DNA of 64,000 nt from Alligator mississippiensis (GCF_030867095.1 NC_081832.1:37891756-37955755), one strand, 5' to 3'. Shown: positions 34,116 through 46,639, numbered from the stretch's first letter. Notes: generated by a model from the letters alone, not told the origin. Numbers and translations: made by a program.

Positions 34116-35314
34116 GGAGAGGCTGGTTGGACTGCCCTTGTGTGTGATTGTCTGGCAGGATATATTGCTGACAAGAACACCTAGGGGTGCTTTATTTTTT
34201 CTCTTGGTTATGTTAAAATAAATTCATTTACACTTTAAATCTGTGTCTGTCTACAGTGGTGTGCGGTGTTGTGGATGGGGGGTGGAAGGGAGGATGGTCA
34301 GGGGAAGGGGGAGGAAATCTGCACTGGGCTAGGGATTTGGTGCTTCTAGACTGTGAGTGGTTTGGGGAGGGGGGGCATTATACACCATCACCCACATCTG
34401 AATTATCCTCCTCCCCCCACTAGGGTGAGAAGGTTAACTATAGCTCTTGGCAGGCTAGGCGGGGGTGGGGGGGCACCAAGCCGAACAGCTACCCACATTT
34501 TCAAAAACATTTATAAAACAATTCACAACACACCTCCAAAAGCCGTGTGTAGCGCTATACAAACAGATTGATGGTGTACCTGGGCAGGGAACTTAGAATG
34601 GAAGCCCCCATTGGAAACTGTACAAAGATCAATGAGCTCAGGAATGCTGGGAAATGTAGTCCAAAAAAACAGGGGAAAAAAGCCAGAAGAGCTTGCCACC
34701 ACCAACATCAAAGACAGCAATCGCCAATCAACTGGGCGGCAACCCCCACCCACTTACCCACTATTGTAAACACTGAATATTTTATGATATCATAGCAGTT
34801 ATCATAGCAGCTATAGTAAATCAAAGAAAAAACACATATTTGTAACATGGTGGGATGGGAAGGGAAAGGAATGGGAGGGGATGACTCAAGCGGCTTGTCT
34901 TTGGGATTGGGATGGGGTCTTTGGGATTGTGTACTGATGGAGAGAGACCAGACCGACCGAGCATAGGCGGGTGCAAGTGACAAGGATTTTGGGGTGACCA
35001 TGACTGTGTCCAGGGGAGACTCCCAGTAAGAGTCAGGACTGCCCAGTGAGAGTCCAGGGGTGGGGACTGGGGAGCCTGGGTAGTTTACATGCGCCTTCTG
35101 CTGCAATACATTAGGAAATTTAGAGGGGGTAAATTGGTGTTTGACTCCCCCTACTGAAATCTGCGGGGAATGACACACGAGGCTTAACTCCCTCAAAAGC
35201 GCTATTCGTGCAAACAAGAATGCTGTGTCGTGCAAACAAAAATGCACTGCATCAAAATAAAGCTTCGTTAAAATTTTCAGGCACTTTACAGTAATGTCTG
35301 TGTTGTCTACACAC
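34116..35314. other. Intergenic, Harbinger 3' flank and unassigned sequence
   Basis: The first 150 bases follow the transposase relic and include AATAAA-like A/T-rich sequence near 34210. The rest shows G-rich tracts (34340-34480) and no supported gene. An LTR-like element begins near the right end. Confidence 0.35.
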
Positions 35315-36004
35315 ACCCCAGATGACCTAGCCAGATAAATTCCTGAGGAGAGGGGTGAGCACTCTCTTCCTCTGGTGGGCATTTTCAAAAGCCACAAGCA
35401 AAGTGCCTCCAGGCTGCCTCCTGCATGAATTCCTGTATGTAAAAACTTGGAAATTAGCTAGGAGTTAGGATTTATGTCTAGGCAGACGTGTTTTTAAAAG
35501 GCTACTACGTCCAAGACTGTGTAAGGCTCTGATTGATTGTTTGTTCAAAGTGTATTCCGACTTCCTTGTTCTATCCCTTGTCCCCTCTCCCCGATCAATA
35601 AAGGTATCAGGTTACACAGTGTGTCTGGCTGTTTCACTGTAGGGGAGAGAGGCAAGTCTTTTGCTCCTGGCCTGGCTGCAGAGCTTGCCTGTGTATGTTC
35701 ACTCAGTCATACCTAAGGTTATTTGGGGGTGCTTTGCACTGAAAGAGGCATCCAGAAATATTACCAGTGGGCAAAGCATCTCCAAGGCTTGCAGGGTCTG
35801 TGTGCCGGCCCAGGTTGCACAGAGCCCTAACAGAGATCAGTGCCTGAGTGGTGGCAGCATTACTCCAGGCTTGCAGGTGTTCTCCAGGAAGGGAGCTGGC
35901 CAGCTGTAGGCTCCCCAGGGGAGAATCCCGAAGTGTGGTTTTGGGCCTGGCAAAATGAGGCGGGTGGCTCTGTATAGTAGCGCCCCCTATAGTAGCGCCC
36001 ACAC
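35315..36004 (+). mobile_element. LTR-like element, family B copy 1
   Basis: It is homologous over most of its length to 39649-40478 in the same orientation: AAATTCCTGAG, a poly(A) signal AATAAA near 35598, CAGAAATATTACCAG, GGGCAAAGCAT, GCACAGAGCC and CCGAAGTG blocks in order. The AATAAA is followed by about 400 bases that end CGCCCACACA. This is the R-U5 layout of an LTR. Left end and target-site duplication are not resolved. Confidence 0.6.
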
Positions 36005-37080
36005 ATGCAGCCCGCACAACATGTAGCCCTTAATTGCTTAGAAGTTGAACAGCCCTGTCTTAAAGCATGAGTATAAAAAGTTTAATACCTTTACTTATGG
36101 AAGGTCTTTGTTAGCTTAAACCAGCTACATGCCATCTGTCACCACTGTCAAAGGGTGTGACAAGCACCTTCGTCCTGATGATACAAAATGATTTTTTTAG
36201 TTAAACCTATAATTTGCAAACTGCATACAACTCTGGAAGACAATGAGAGTTAAGTTGTATTCCACTTATTGTGTGTTTTAGTAGTGTAAGCAGGATGCTG
36301 CTTGTGGCTTCTTCAGGCAGGCTTTTGCTTCCTGAGCAGTCCCTCAGCTGGCCCCAGCAATAAACAGGGCTTTAAACAAACAAAGCAAATAACAACAAAG
36401 CAAAGCCTATCCCTGTGACTGTCCTTTGTGCTTCTCCTACCTTTCACCTCCTGTGGCTCCGCTTTATGAGGTTTTTAACTCCCAGGGAACTACCCACTTC
36501 ATTAGGAGCCTTCTCAGAGCTGCAGCTCCTCAGCCAGGCTGGCTGACAACTTAAGGGAATTTAATTAGCCAAGTTAGTCTGATGTCAGTAGATGGCAGGG
36601 TAGATTTACACCTTACAGACTAACCACCTATTCAGCTCAGGAAAGCTTGTGCTATATATCCTGTATTTAATCAATTCCAAGATGAGGTTCCCCCTCCCCT
36701 CATTTAACATGGGTAAAAGTCTCTTCTCTTGGAATCAAGGGTTGTCTTGGATTTGCGTAAATACAGTATTTACTTGTAGCATCTGATGAAATGGGCATCA
36801 GCTCACAAAAACTCGTGATATATATTCATGTTCTGTGTTAACAGTGTTTTAGGGACTTGAGTAGGGTAGAACAGAATTGCACTTAGATGCCAAGGTGGAA
36901 TAGAATATGACCCTTGGTGACCATGGACATTCTCAATAAAGTACTTGACAAAAGTGTAGTAGAACAAAAACTAGAACTATTTTTATACATATTAGTTTTA
37001 AATAAAAAAGACCCGCAGCCATTAGGCCTCAAGCAAAAAGTATACTGTGACTGCTAGTAAGTGATGAAAATATGTAGGTA
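36005..37080. other. Intergenic, nothing recognised
   Basis: AT-rich, mostly unique-looking sequence with no coding similarity or clear transposon ends. Confidence 0.4.
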
Positions 37081-37416
37081 GAGTAAAAGCTTTGTTATCT
37101 ACCCATGGGGAATGGGGGGTGCCGGATAACAAAATATGCTAGTTAAATGAGCAGCCCAAACAGGCGTCTTTGCCTGTGTAGACCGTCGCCTCTCCTGCTG
37201 CCTCCACAGTGTTGCCGCCCCTCCCATGGGCCCCCCAGGTCCCAAGGGACAGGGAAGGGAGCCCCACGCAAGCTGCTATGCCCCAGACCATGGGGGCTCA
37301 GCAAAACTGGAAGTGCCACGGTGGGCACTTCTGGTTTCGTTTTTCCCATGCAAGCCGGCATGCCGGTTAATAGAGCATGCTGGCTTGTAAGGTGCTGGAT
37401 AGTGCAGCTTTTACTG
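37081..37416. mobile_element. pogo/Tigger-like MITE
   Basis: The termini GAGTAAAAGCTTTG and, inverted, CAGTAAAAGCTGCA are typical pogo-type ends. The element is flanked by TA on both sides (37079-37080, 37417-37418), the target duplication of Tc1/mariner-pogo elements. Motifs TATCTACCC and TATCCAGCACC follow the ends. No transposase is encoded. Confidence 0.75.
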
Positions 37417-38694
37417 TACTAGTTAGCACAGAGTGGTTGGATCAGAAATTTCTCATCCCTTGTTACCAATTCAGACCTAGGTAGGGTTGTGTTTAGAGAC
37501 ACGTGGATGGTGATCCTTCAGAAGTTAGAGAAGGAGATGTTCAGGATGCATGAGAATCATTTAGGAAATGGAAAATGAAAGATAAGGGCTAGAAAAATTT
37601 CATACTGACCTCAAATAAAGCCAGTTTGCATATGTTTGCTACAAATGTCCAACTTGGGATCTTTAAAATTCTGGTTTATTAGGCGGATTGAAACACTGTA
37701 ATGAAGTTAAATCATAAACCTTGGGGCTGGTCCCCCCCCCACACACACACATGCACACCCACACAGTAGCAAGCTACAAGAGTCAGGTATACGTATCTCA
37801 CAGGCGCTGGAGTCTGCTGTCGAGGCTTCTTTCAGCGTGGTGTTATCTTCCAGAAGGGGGTCGCTGGCTGGTCCTTCTGGCTGGACAGGTCGGGTGCTGG
37901 TCAAGTTGGAGATCAAGAGGGTGCCACCAAGGGTCACTTTTCACTGCTTTTTATCTGTCCTTGGCAGACTTTGGTGACTCCCCAGTTTTCAGGTTTGCCC
38001 AATCCAGGGGTTGTTGACCCTCATGGGACTTCCCCCTCAGTGGCTACTGGATGGCATCCGCATGTACGTGCAGGTTTGGGAGTCCGTTGATGAATTTTGA
38101 ATAGGGCTCTGGGAACGGCCGATCTGGACATATTCATCCCAAAAGTTGGTCCCTGGCTTTGATTAACTCAGACCAGGGCTTCTAGCCCTTTGAACAGTGA
38201 CGTTTAGAGATTTCCCAGTTGCTACATTGTCTTCTATTGATTTCTTCCGTTGGTTGATCTGCGGTTTTCCTAGGTGTTAATTGCTGTCTGCTACTGTGTT
38301 ACGCATTCAATCACTGATTCACTTGCTCTTTCAGGGGCCTGCCTGATACAGGGAAGCGGCAGTTTGACTCCTGCCCTTGTTAACATTGTGAAAGGTGAGG
38401 AGTATAAAATATAAACTACAAAAGTAATGCCATAGCACACAAATAGATAAAAATACCAAAATACAAGGGGAGATATAAAATGCACACATACAAATTTTAA
38501 AATACTTATCTTAAAGTGAAAGAAAGAGGAAGGAAGAAAAGGTAGAAGAGGAAAAACATATCCAAAGAGGGGAGAGCAACTGCAGGCAAGAGGAAAAGGG
38601 CGTTTTCTGCTGCACATACACATAGCAGCATAAGCTGGAATTCTATTTGTTCCCAGATGTTTAAGTGGCTGTTTTTTGGGGGGGGTTTTAGTGG
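37417..38694. other. Intergenic, nothing recognised
   Basis: Contains a short CA-rich run at 37739-37760. No supported coding sequence. Confidence 0.35.
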
Positions 38695-39192
38695 TGTCAG
38701 TGCTGGAATGTGGGCAGGCAGACCTGGTGGGTGCTAATCAGGAGTCAAAGTTACTAGATTGGGGCACAATCTGGAGTTAGAGAGGGCAAGTAGAGTCAAA
38801 GGACAAGCTAAGCCAAGAAACCAGAAGGTCAGGAGGCAACCAAAGTCTACAAGCAAGCCAAGCCAAGCCAAGCCAAGCCAAGCCAAGCCAAGCCAAGCCA
38901 GAAAATCATGATGTTAAGAAGCAAGTAAGTTAGCAGAGCGCAGTCTACAATTAAGAAGAGCTTGGTTGCCCAGATACTTTGTGTTCTGTTCCCTGGTCCT
39001 ATATAGAGGAAGTCCACTACAGGTGATAGAAGCCAGCCACTTGGGTATTGGGAATGGGCAGAGTCTCTGGCACTGATAGAGACTTTAGGCAGACCCTATC
39101 AAAACTCTGGGAATAACAACAGAGTGGTGGGTTAGGGCACACAACTGTGCTAGTGAAACTAAGGTGCTTGGTTCAAGGCTATAGACCTGACA
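38695..39192 (+). mobile_element. Probable solo LTR
   Basis: Begins TGTCAGTGCTGG and ends ATAGACCTGACA, so the ends form the inverted pair TGTCAG/CTGACA with TG..CA termini. A TATA-like box (CCTATATAGAGG) lies near 38999. It contains the (AAGCC)n array. The flanks AGTGG and GGGTG do not form a duplication, so old age or a misplaced boundary is possible. Confidence 0.55.
38855..38900. repeat. (AAGCC)n minisatellite
   Basis: Nine perfect tandem copies of AAGCC, in a region whose surroundings repeat imperfect GCCAAG motifs. Confidence 0.97.
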
Positions 39193-39524
39193 GGGTGTCT
39201 ACGTGGTATTTTCAGCACTTGTGTGTAGGTAGGATTTTATTACTGAGCATGTAGATTTATGTACACCCTGTTCTGTAAACATACATCAGCAATAAAAGGT
39301 TGGTGGGCTACCCCATCTTTTGCCCCTAATACCAGATTGATTAGAACACTCACTTAAGGAGCTGAAAACTGGGGCTCTAGGTCACCTTCATCCAGAGAGA
39401 GTTTGAATCTGAGGCTGTCTGATTTTCCAGTAGAGTGCTCTAACTATCATACCACAGGTCAGACATCATCCAGCCCTTCCACTAGTGCTCCTTTAACATG
39501 TGCACATCAGAGGATAGAATAAAC
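39193..39524. other. Intergenic, nothing recognised
   Basis: No coding similarity or repeat boundary seen. Confidence 0.35.
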
Positions 39525-41180
39525 ATCCAGGATGACCTTCACAGACTTTTTTATGGGCGGAACAGAATCAGATGAGGTTTAACAGGGAAAAGTGCAGAGT
39601 TCTGCATCTGGGTAGGAAAAAGCTTCACCATAACTACATGATGGGAGGTGGGAAGAAATCCTCTTCTCTCTCTGCTCTGCCTTGGGACATTCTGCACACC
39701 CCTCCTCTTTTACCTGTGTGATATTTGGTTTTAACCTGGTCAGGTGAGAACCAGGCTGGAGAAATTCCTGAGCAGGGGGTGGGGGGGCGCGTGCTCTTCC
39801 TTTGTCTGGCAGCAGGCATTTTGGGAAGGAGAGGGCATTCATTTTGAGACACAGACACTGAAGCCTCTAGCCTCCAGAGCTCTCTCATTCTCTGGATGTA
39901 TATGTGAGTAACTTACCTGAAATTTAGCCAGTATATTAGGGTTATGTATTTTAGCTGCGTATTCAAAGGGTCCTTAAGCTCATTCTGTTTTGCTCAGGGT
40001 GTTTTCCTCTAAACTCTCTTTGCTCTATGAGCCCCCATTCTCTCCCCCTTCAATCAATAAATGCTATCTGTTACAGCTTGCCTGGCTGTGAATTCTTGAG
40101 GGAAGAGGTGAGTGACCAGCCTTTTTGCTCTCTTTGCTTGGCCAAGCAGAGGGGAGTTTGGCTGTGTATTAATTAACACAGTCCTACCTGAGATTATCCT
40201 GGGTGGCTCCAGGGTATAAGAAACACCCAGAAATATTACCAGGGGGCAAAGCATGGACCCCCAAGGTCTGCTGGGTCTGTGTATCCTGGGCTGCACAGAG
40301 CCTTAACACAGACTAGAGCCTGGGTGGTGGCAGTGATTACCCCACACTTGCGAGTGTGCTCCAGGAAAGGGGTCGGCCAGACATAGGCACCCAAGGGGAG
40401 AGACCCGAAGTGCAGATTTGACTGGGCACAGTGAGGCCGGTGGCTCAGCATATTACTGCCCCCTACTGTCCTACCACAGGTGATGGTAAACTGCCTGGCA
40501 CAGCATCTGAACAGGACCTGGGGGTCACAATTGACCAGAAGGTGAACATGAGTCAACAGTGTGATGAGGCTGCCAGTAGGGCAAATAGAACTCCAGCATG
40601 CATTAGCTGATGTGTTGCTAATAGATCCAGGGAGGTGCTTCTCCCTCTCTATTTGGTGTTGGAGAGGCCACAGCTGGAGTGCTATGTCCAGTTCTGGGCA
40701 CCACCCTTCAGGAAGCATGTGGATAAGCTCAAGAGGGTACAAAGAAGGGCCACCCATATGATTAGGGACGTGGAGGACAGGCCCTATGAGGAGAAACTCC
40801 AGGAACTGGGCCTATTTGGTCTGAGTAAGAGAAGACTGAGAGGTGACTCGATAGCCACCTACAAGTATGTTAGGGGTGAGCATCAAGATCTAGGAGAGCA
40901 ACTCTTCAGGAAGGAACCTCAAGGGAGGATAAGGACCAATGGGCACAAGCTAATAGAGGGAAAATTTAAGCTAGACATAAGAAAAAACTTTTTTTTCCAT
41001 AAGGGTTAACAGAATCTGGAACACACTCCCAGAAGAGGTGGTGCAGTCACCATCCTTGGTGGTGTTCAAGATGAGTCTGGACAAGCATCTTGTTGAGCTT
41101 GTTTGAGTCCAATAACTTCCTGTCCATGGTAGGGGACCAGACTTGATAGACTTCTGGTCCTTCAATTCTATGATTCTTTA
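39525..41180 (+). mobile_element. CR1 LINE fragment, interrupted by an LTR-like element
   Basis: The left piece (39525-39648) encodes the CR1 ORF2 stretch around GKSAEFCIWVGK. The right piece (40479-41180) continues with EQDLGVTIDQKVNMSQQCDE, then VQRRATHMIRDVEDRPYEEK, RRLRGDSIATYKYVRG and LDIRKNFF. It ends in the 3' UTR with CAATTCTATGATTCT, the CR1 octamer tail. The two pieces are contiguous in the family, which shows that 39649-40478 inserted later. Frameshifts and stops are present. Confidence 0.85.
39649..40478 (+). mobile_element. LTR-like element, family B copy 2
   Basis: It sits inside a CR1 body and matches 35315-36004. It has TG at the left edge (TGGGAAGAAATCC) and ends CCTACCACA. 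A poly(A) signal AATAAA lies at about 40055 with about 420 bases of U5-like sequence after it. No clean target-site duplication is visible (GGAGG against GGTGA). Confidence 0.6.
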
Positions 41181-41670
41181 GAAGCTGAGCCTCTACCCCT
41201 TGTATTTAAGAGTCACTGGCAAAAAATGGGTGCAGGATAATTCCTCTCTCACTGGAAATAAGGCTCCCAGCTATAACACAGGGCCATCTCCCTTCAAGGC
41301 TAATTTCACTGAAACACACACCTTCCGGCTTGTACTCTTCCCCCTGACCCCACATATCTCCCTCTTGTGGCTACTCAGGGCACTAGCTTTCAAAGGAGTG
41401 ACTGAGAAGGGACTGAACAATGCTTGATCTATATGAAGTCATGGAAATCTGGGTTCAAAGGTCCTCTAGGTGAGTGTCTTAGAATCCAGGACTCCAGCAC
41501 CTCAGATGAATGCCTCTGCCCAGAGGTGTAACTTGTAGGTCCAGACCAGCTGTGGCAGTGGCTGCTGTTCTTGTACTCTCTCTAAATGGCACCCATGGTT
41601 ACTGTCCCAGTTGCCCACCCTTTTTTATGTCATTGCTTTAGGTACTCAACTATTGGGATAAAAAGACTGG
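41181..41670. other. Intergenic, nothing recognised
   Basis: Short stretch between two CR1 copies with no supported gene. Confidence 0.35.
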
Positions 41671-42310
41671 AGAATCATAGGGTTGGAAGGAACCTCTAGA
41701 AGTCTTCTTGTCAAACCCCTGCTCAAGACAGGATCATTTCTGCCTGAACTATCCCAGTCAAGTGTCTGTCTAACCTACTCTTAAAAATGTCCAAGATGGA
41801 GAGTACACAACCTCTTTGGGTTGCTATTCCAATGCTTGAACACCCTCATAATAATAAACTTCTTCCTAATCTCCAACCTAAATTTCCCTTGCTGCAGTTT
41901 AAGACTGTTGGTCCTTGTCCTGTCTCCTGTAGCCACAGGGAATAGTGTATCTCCACCCTTATTATAACCACCTTCACATGTTTGTAGACAGTTATCAAAT
42001 CCCCCTTAGTCTTCTATTCTCCAGACTAAGCAACCCTAATTCCTTCACCCTTTCCTCGTAAGTCATGCTTACCACGACACTAAATATTTTTGTCACTCTC
42101 TACTGTATTCTTTCTAATTGTCCTCATCTTTCTTGAAGTGAGGGGCCTAAAATTGCACACAGTACTCCAGGTGAGGCCTCATTAGTACCAAATAGAGTGG
42201 GAGAAGCACTTCCTTTGATTTACAAGTGACATTCCTATTAATACAGCCCAGTACGCTATTGATTTTTCTTTTACAAAAAGAGTACAATGTTGATTCATTT
42301 ATACATGTGA
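41671..42310 (-). mobile_element. Old CR1 LINE fragment
   Basis: The inverted tail GAATCATAGGGTTGGAAGGA marks the 3' end. Going upstream there are the inverted stretches encoding the ORF2 C-terminus (ACTTCTTCCTAATCTCCAAC) and LVLMRPHLEYCVQF. It is more diverged than the other copies and heavily frameshifted. Confidence 0.85.
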
Positions 42311-44009
42311 TCTGAGAGGTGGTAGTAGTGGGGTGTGCTTTAAATACAGCAGCTCTGAGAGCCACTCTAATTAAGGTGCCCAGAGCATCATGTGTATCAA
42401 TGTTCCAACGCTGAAAAATGGTGGTGGGGGCACTTTAACAAAAGTCCATTCAATGAGCTTGCTTCAATGGCAGGCGGGGGCTTGGGGAGTAGCAGCAAGC
42501 GGGTTGGCAGGAACACAGTGACAACTGGGCTGAAATGCAGGGTGCAGGGAAGGACAGCAGAAGCATGGGGTCTGGGCTGGCAGGGGCTTTATAGAGCTAG
42601 GCCACCTCCCCCCTCTCCCTGCCGGCACAGCAGGAGCTGGCCTAGCTCCTGCGATTTCTGACTGGCTCTGTAAAGTGCTGGCCAGGCTGGACTGGCTCTG
42701 GCACCATGTGGTTCCCAGTTGTATGGCTGGCACTGCACAGCGCAGCAGAAGCCACCAGCGAACCGTGCACTGCCAGAGCAGAGAGCAGGCAAGTAGAAGT
42801 GGGGAAGCAGTGGTGGGCGGGGGGTGGGGAGGAGAAGCAGCAGTGGGTGGGTGCCCTGGGGCCAGGGCCAGCATTAAAGCTTAGAAGTCCAGCTCTCATA
42901 CCACATGAGGGAGACAGGAGCGGGCAGAGCAAGTTAAGTAGGGCATGACCAGAGAAGAGAGGCTGAGACTGAGAAGCCAGGTTAGAGCAAGTGGGCTAAG
43001 GCCAAGAGGGCTGATGCCTGTACAGCTCGATGAATGAGTCAAGAGTAAGACTACACACACATCCACATGCTCCCCCAGACCTATTCATCCCCAAACTGTA
43101 CCAACACACACCCCCCACACCTATCCACCCTCCCCCACACCCCACATACACACATACCCACACACTCACACCCACAGCCCCCCACAACCCTCTCCCCAGT
43201 ATACAAACTAAGATTTCATTTTAAGCTATTATGCAATCACCTTCATTTATACTATGCAAATACATGTAAATCAGGACAAAAATAATTTAAAAAAATCAAA
43301 TTAATGTATGTTGTAGTAAATGTTTTATTTTTAGAATATAACTTGTTTTTTTTTCTTTTTTGGTTCCAAGATAGCAATCCTCTTGCCGAAAGGAGTACTT
43401 CCAGGGGCAATGGGAAGGACTTCTGGTGGCAAAGGTTAGGGGGCAGGACTTCCAGTCCCAAGGTGGGAACCAGGGCATGGGGCACCTGTCAAGAGGTGGA
43501 GCTACCCATGTGGCCCATGTGGCTACCCATGTGGCACTCAACAGCTTGTCAAAACTGTTAAGTGGTCCTCCAGCCAAAATAATTTCCCACCCCTGGGTTA
43601 GGTTCACAAGCCAAAGGACCAAAGGGAGGGAACAGGTAAAGGGTCAAGAAACATCAACACTGTGGTACCATACATTCAGCACCTTAATTTCCCTCCAGTG
43701 CCTCTGGAGGTGTCCCCAAACAAGCCTTTAGTCCCTACAGCACTCAAACAGCAGCCTGCAGCTTCCCTCAAGCTTGAGTCCAGCTTCTTCAGTCCACAGT
43801 CCTGGCTGGCTGAACCAGTGAGATCTCCAGCTCCACTGTGCACTGCTCTGTGTAGGGATGACCAGGTTCTATGTGCATGCTACCCTCTCTTCCCCCCGTG
43901 TCAGCCTTAAACTTCCTCTTCCTCTTTCCCTTGCCTCCTAGCCTATGGGGGTTTCTAGGAAATGCAGTCCAAGTTAACAGTCAGCACAGCTCTGCAGACT
44001 GTCCTCTAG
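42311..44009. other. Intergenic, GC-rich block and CA-rich tract
   Basis: A GC-rich block at 42470-42940 looks like the interior of another DNA element but ends are not visible. A CA/CCCCA-rich tract lies at 43052-43200. At about 43574-43594 the sequence AATTTCCCACCCCTGG resembles an inverted hAT terminus. No gene is supported. Confidence 0.35.
43052..43200. repeat. CA-rich simple sequence
   Basis: A degenerate C/A-rich tract with repeated ACACCC, CACACA and CCCCCA motifs and almost no G on the plus strand. Confidence 0.85.
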
Positions 44010-44290
44010 TTCCTTCTGCTGTTACACAACATTACTTTCACATTACACTCCGATTAATGCAGCCTGGGATGCTGTTAGGCTTCTTTGCAACAAGGACACA
44101 CTGTTGGCTCATATTCAGCTTATTGTTTACTGGAGCTCCCAGGTCCTTTTCTGCAGAGCTTCTGCTTGGTCAGTCAGCCCCTAGTTTATACTGGTGCATG
44201 GGATTGTCCTGTCCTACATGTAGGACTTTGAACTTGTCCTTTATTGCTCAAGGACAGTTTTGCATTTTCTGTCCAATTCTCCTCCTGGAA
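44010..44290 (-). mobile_element. Old CR1 LINE fragment
   Basis: The inverted CR1 body stretch contains TTCTTTGCAACAAGGACACA, CTGTTGGCTCATATTCAGC and GTAGGACTTTGAACTTGTCC, the typical inverted form of the ORF2 region before the conserved RT C-terminus. Both ends are truncated. Confidence 0.75.
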
Positions 44291-44539
44291 GAGGAGGGGA
44301 ATGCCTGCAGATATCACTGCTTCAGGGCATGGACAGATGTAACCTTTGAAGTTTTGGGCAGAGGTATGGAGTGATGAGATCATCTAGTCCTGATGAGATC
44401 ATCTGGCCCTCTGAGACCATCTAGTATGACACACTGGACTGCTTCTAAAGCTGTCAAGAGTGCTCCCAAGCTAGGTCATTACAGTTGTCAGAACACTTCT
44501 CTGTAACAGACGATTCAGAGTCCATCTTGGGCAGGGGAT

Positions 44540-45895
44540 AAGTGCATGAAAGAGACAGGCCAATGGACTTCCACAGGGCTTAGTGTTGGCCCCAACCCTG
44601 TTCAGCTTATACATAAATGATCTACCAACAATCACATCCTGCAAGTTCATCTGTGCTAATGACATCCACTGCACCACTCAAGCACTCTTTCTGCACTCTG
44701 GACCAGACCCTGACCCTCCAGGGATATCTAAAGAAACACCTTGCTAGCCAAGCTTGCTGGATCAACATGGGCATCTGTAGCTACAACACTCTGGACCTCA
44801 GATCTTGCTCTATCATACTCAGCAGCAGAGTAGAGGAAACCCTTGCTATTCGTGAACTCAATTTGTGGATTCAAATATTTGCGGGGGAGGGCAGAGCCAG
44901 GAGGTGGGTGGAGTGCGAGCATCAGGGACATGGAGGGAGGTGGCAGCGGTGGTGGTGGTGGCATCTTCTCCCCAAGAGGCAGCTGTGGCGGTGCTTGGGG
45001 AAAAGGTTTTGATCCCTAGGTGCTGCAGGGGAGCCCTGGGGATGGGGAGGGTGGCAGTGGTGGTAGTATCTTCTCTGTTGCCGCTGCCAGAGGCAGCCAT
45101 GGTAGCACTCAGGGAGAAGGGGTCAGTCCCCAGGCGCTGTGGGGGAGCCCCCTGAACAATAAGGGGGATAACAGGGGGTGGCTGTGGGGTCTGACAGGGA
45201 GCCCTGTCAGCATTCACAGATTCCAGAATTCAAGGGGATCTCCAGAACGTAACCCCGGTGAATGGTGAGGGTCTTTTGTATTGTGCACGTCTGGCAAAGG
45301 TTATCACATACACATCTTGTTGACACCCAGCTGAACGCAACGGTGTGTATCATCACTGCAACCCTCTGCTCAACTCCCCTCCCCTGGCTTCCCATTCTTG
45401 CAAATATTATTCCCCCACACATATGTTGACTGATGATGACCCAAAAGTTGGTTGAAACCATTCATGCTTCACCTTACCTACCACTTTACGATGACCTGTT
45501 TAACTCACCCAAAGCCTACCTTCCTTCACAACGCCCCTTATGGAGGAACCTCCCTGACCAGAATCTGTCTGCAGATACCCTCTGGATCAAGGAATGGGAA
45601 TCACAGAAAGTCACAAACAAGTTCCTTGTGACAAACCCCACTTGTCAACTTGCTGGCTTTGAACTAACACAGCAAGAGTGGTCCGTTAAACAGGTTCAGG
45701 ACAGGCCAACCCCCTGCTCAGCCAACCTCCACTGCTGGGGCCCTTGTGCTAACCAATAGTGCACTTGTGGAGAGATACAAACAATATCGCACATAACTGG
45801 ATAGTGTCCCCTCTACAAACTTAGAGGTGGATTAATAACGTTGAACTCAGTTAACGAAGATGCTATTGCTTGGCTTCATGGATCTGCATTTGTTA
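44540..45895 (+). mobile_element. Non-CR1 LINE relic (RT and C-terminal domain)
   Basis: The left piece encodes a degenerate RT core: GLPQGLVLAPTLFSLYINDL followed by FICANDI, where the family has YADD. The right piece (from 45281) encodes CSTPLPWLPILANIIPPHIC, then LWRNLPDQNLSADTLW and, after stops, a C-terminal zinc-binding-like block CTCGEIQTISHI..CPL and AIAWLHG. This domain order is known from Jockey/L2-type non-LTR elements and is absent from CR1. Stops, the lost catalytic residue and an insertion at 44833-45278 make it a fossil. Confidence 0.7.
44833..45278. mobile_element. pogo-like MITE inside the LINE relic
   Basis: Left end GAGGAAACCCTTGCTATTCG and inverted right end CAAAAGACCCTCACCATTCA are imperfect inverted repeats. 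The element is flanked by TA at 44831-44832 and 45279-45280. LINE coding similarity stops at its left edge and resumes shortly after its right edge. Interior is GC-rich with GGTGGTGG-like simple sequence. Confidence 0.65.
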
Positions 45896-46491
45896 AATAA
45901 TTTTAAAGAGTCTAGTCCTCACTCTGGATGAACCACAGCAATCAGATTGTCTACAAGCCCATTGGAGTTGGACATTAACGCTTAGAGTACATCTGTGTTA
46001 AAGTTAGCATGTGGTAGTCACACATTAAAGGTTAATATCTTCTCTAATGTGAACTTCAGCTCCCCAAGGGGAAGGGAGGCAAAGGAGCGAGGAAGGGGAT
46101 GTGGGAACTGCGGGGCAGGGGTGTGAGGCGCTTACAGGCAGCCATGTGCCCTGGTGGGTGTAGCATGTGCTATAACAGGGACCCCTTGTCCTGTTACTGG
46201 GAGAAGGCTGTGGGGCAAACAGGACTGGCAAGGTCTTTTTAAGAGCAGGGTTTTTGTGGCTCAGAGGGATGAGTACTCAATGGAGGAAAAAAACAGCTGT
46301 AAGGACCAGCGTTCCCTCTAAGCTGCACAGCTTGTGCAGGCGCGCTCATGCCGCGCTGCCAGGTACACCTCTGCAGCTGTGCATGCCACACAGCTGGGAG
46401 GGAATGTTGGTAAGGACCACTAGGAAGAAGTCCTAGGTGGCAAACAGGGCAAGGGAGAAGAGACTAGGTGCTTGCAATTGCCTCACAGGGG
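45896..46491. other. Intergenic, nothing recognised
   Basis: The segment at 46290-46400 has CpG-containing sequence (GCGCGCTCATGCCGCGCTG) that may belong to an unassigned repeat. No gene is supported. Confidence 0.35.
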
Positions 46492-46639
46492 GAATCATAG
46501 AAAATTAGGGCTGGAAGGGACCTCAGGTCATCCAATCCAACCACCTGCTCAAAGCAGGACCATCCCCCAACTAGATCATCTCAGCCAAAGCTTTGTCTAG
46601 CTGGGTCTTAAAAACCCCCAAGGATGGAGATTCTACCAC

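Noticed and set aside
38855..38900. CRISPR-like direct repeat array
   Set aside because: It is a 5-bp simple tandem repeat without spacers, in a vertebrate genome.
43426..43590. hAT element bounded by GGTTAGGG and GGTTAGGT
   Set aside because: The flanks match at seven of eight bases but the left end lacks a TIR matching the right end CCACCCCTGG, so the boundary is likely chance.
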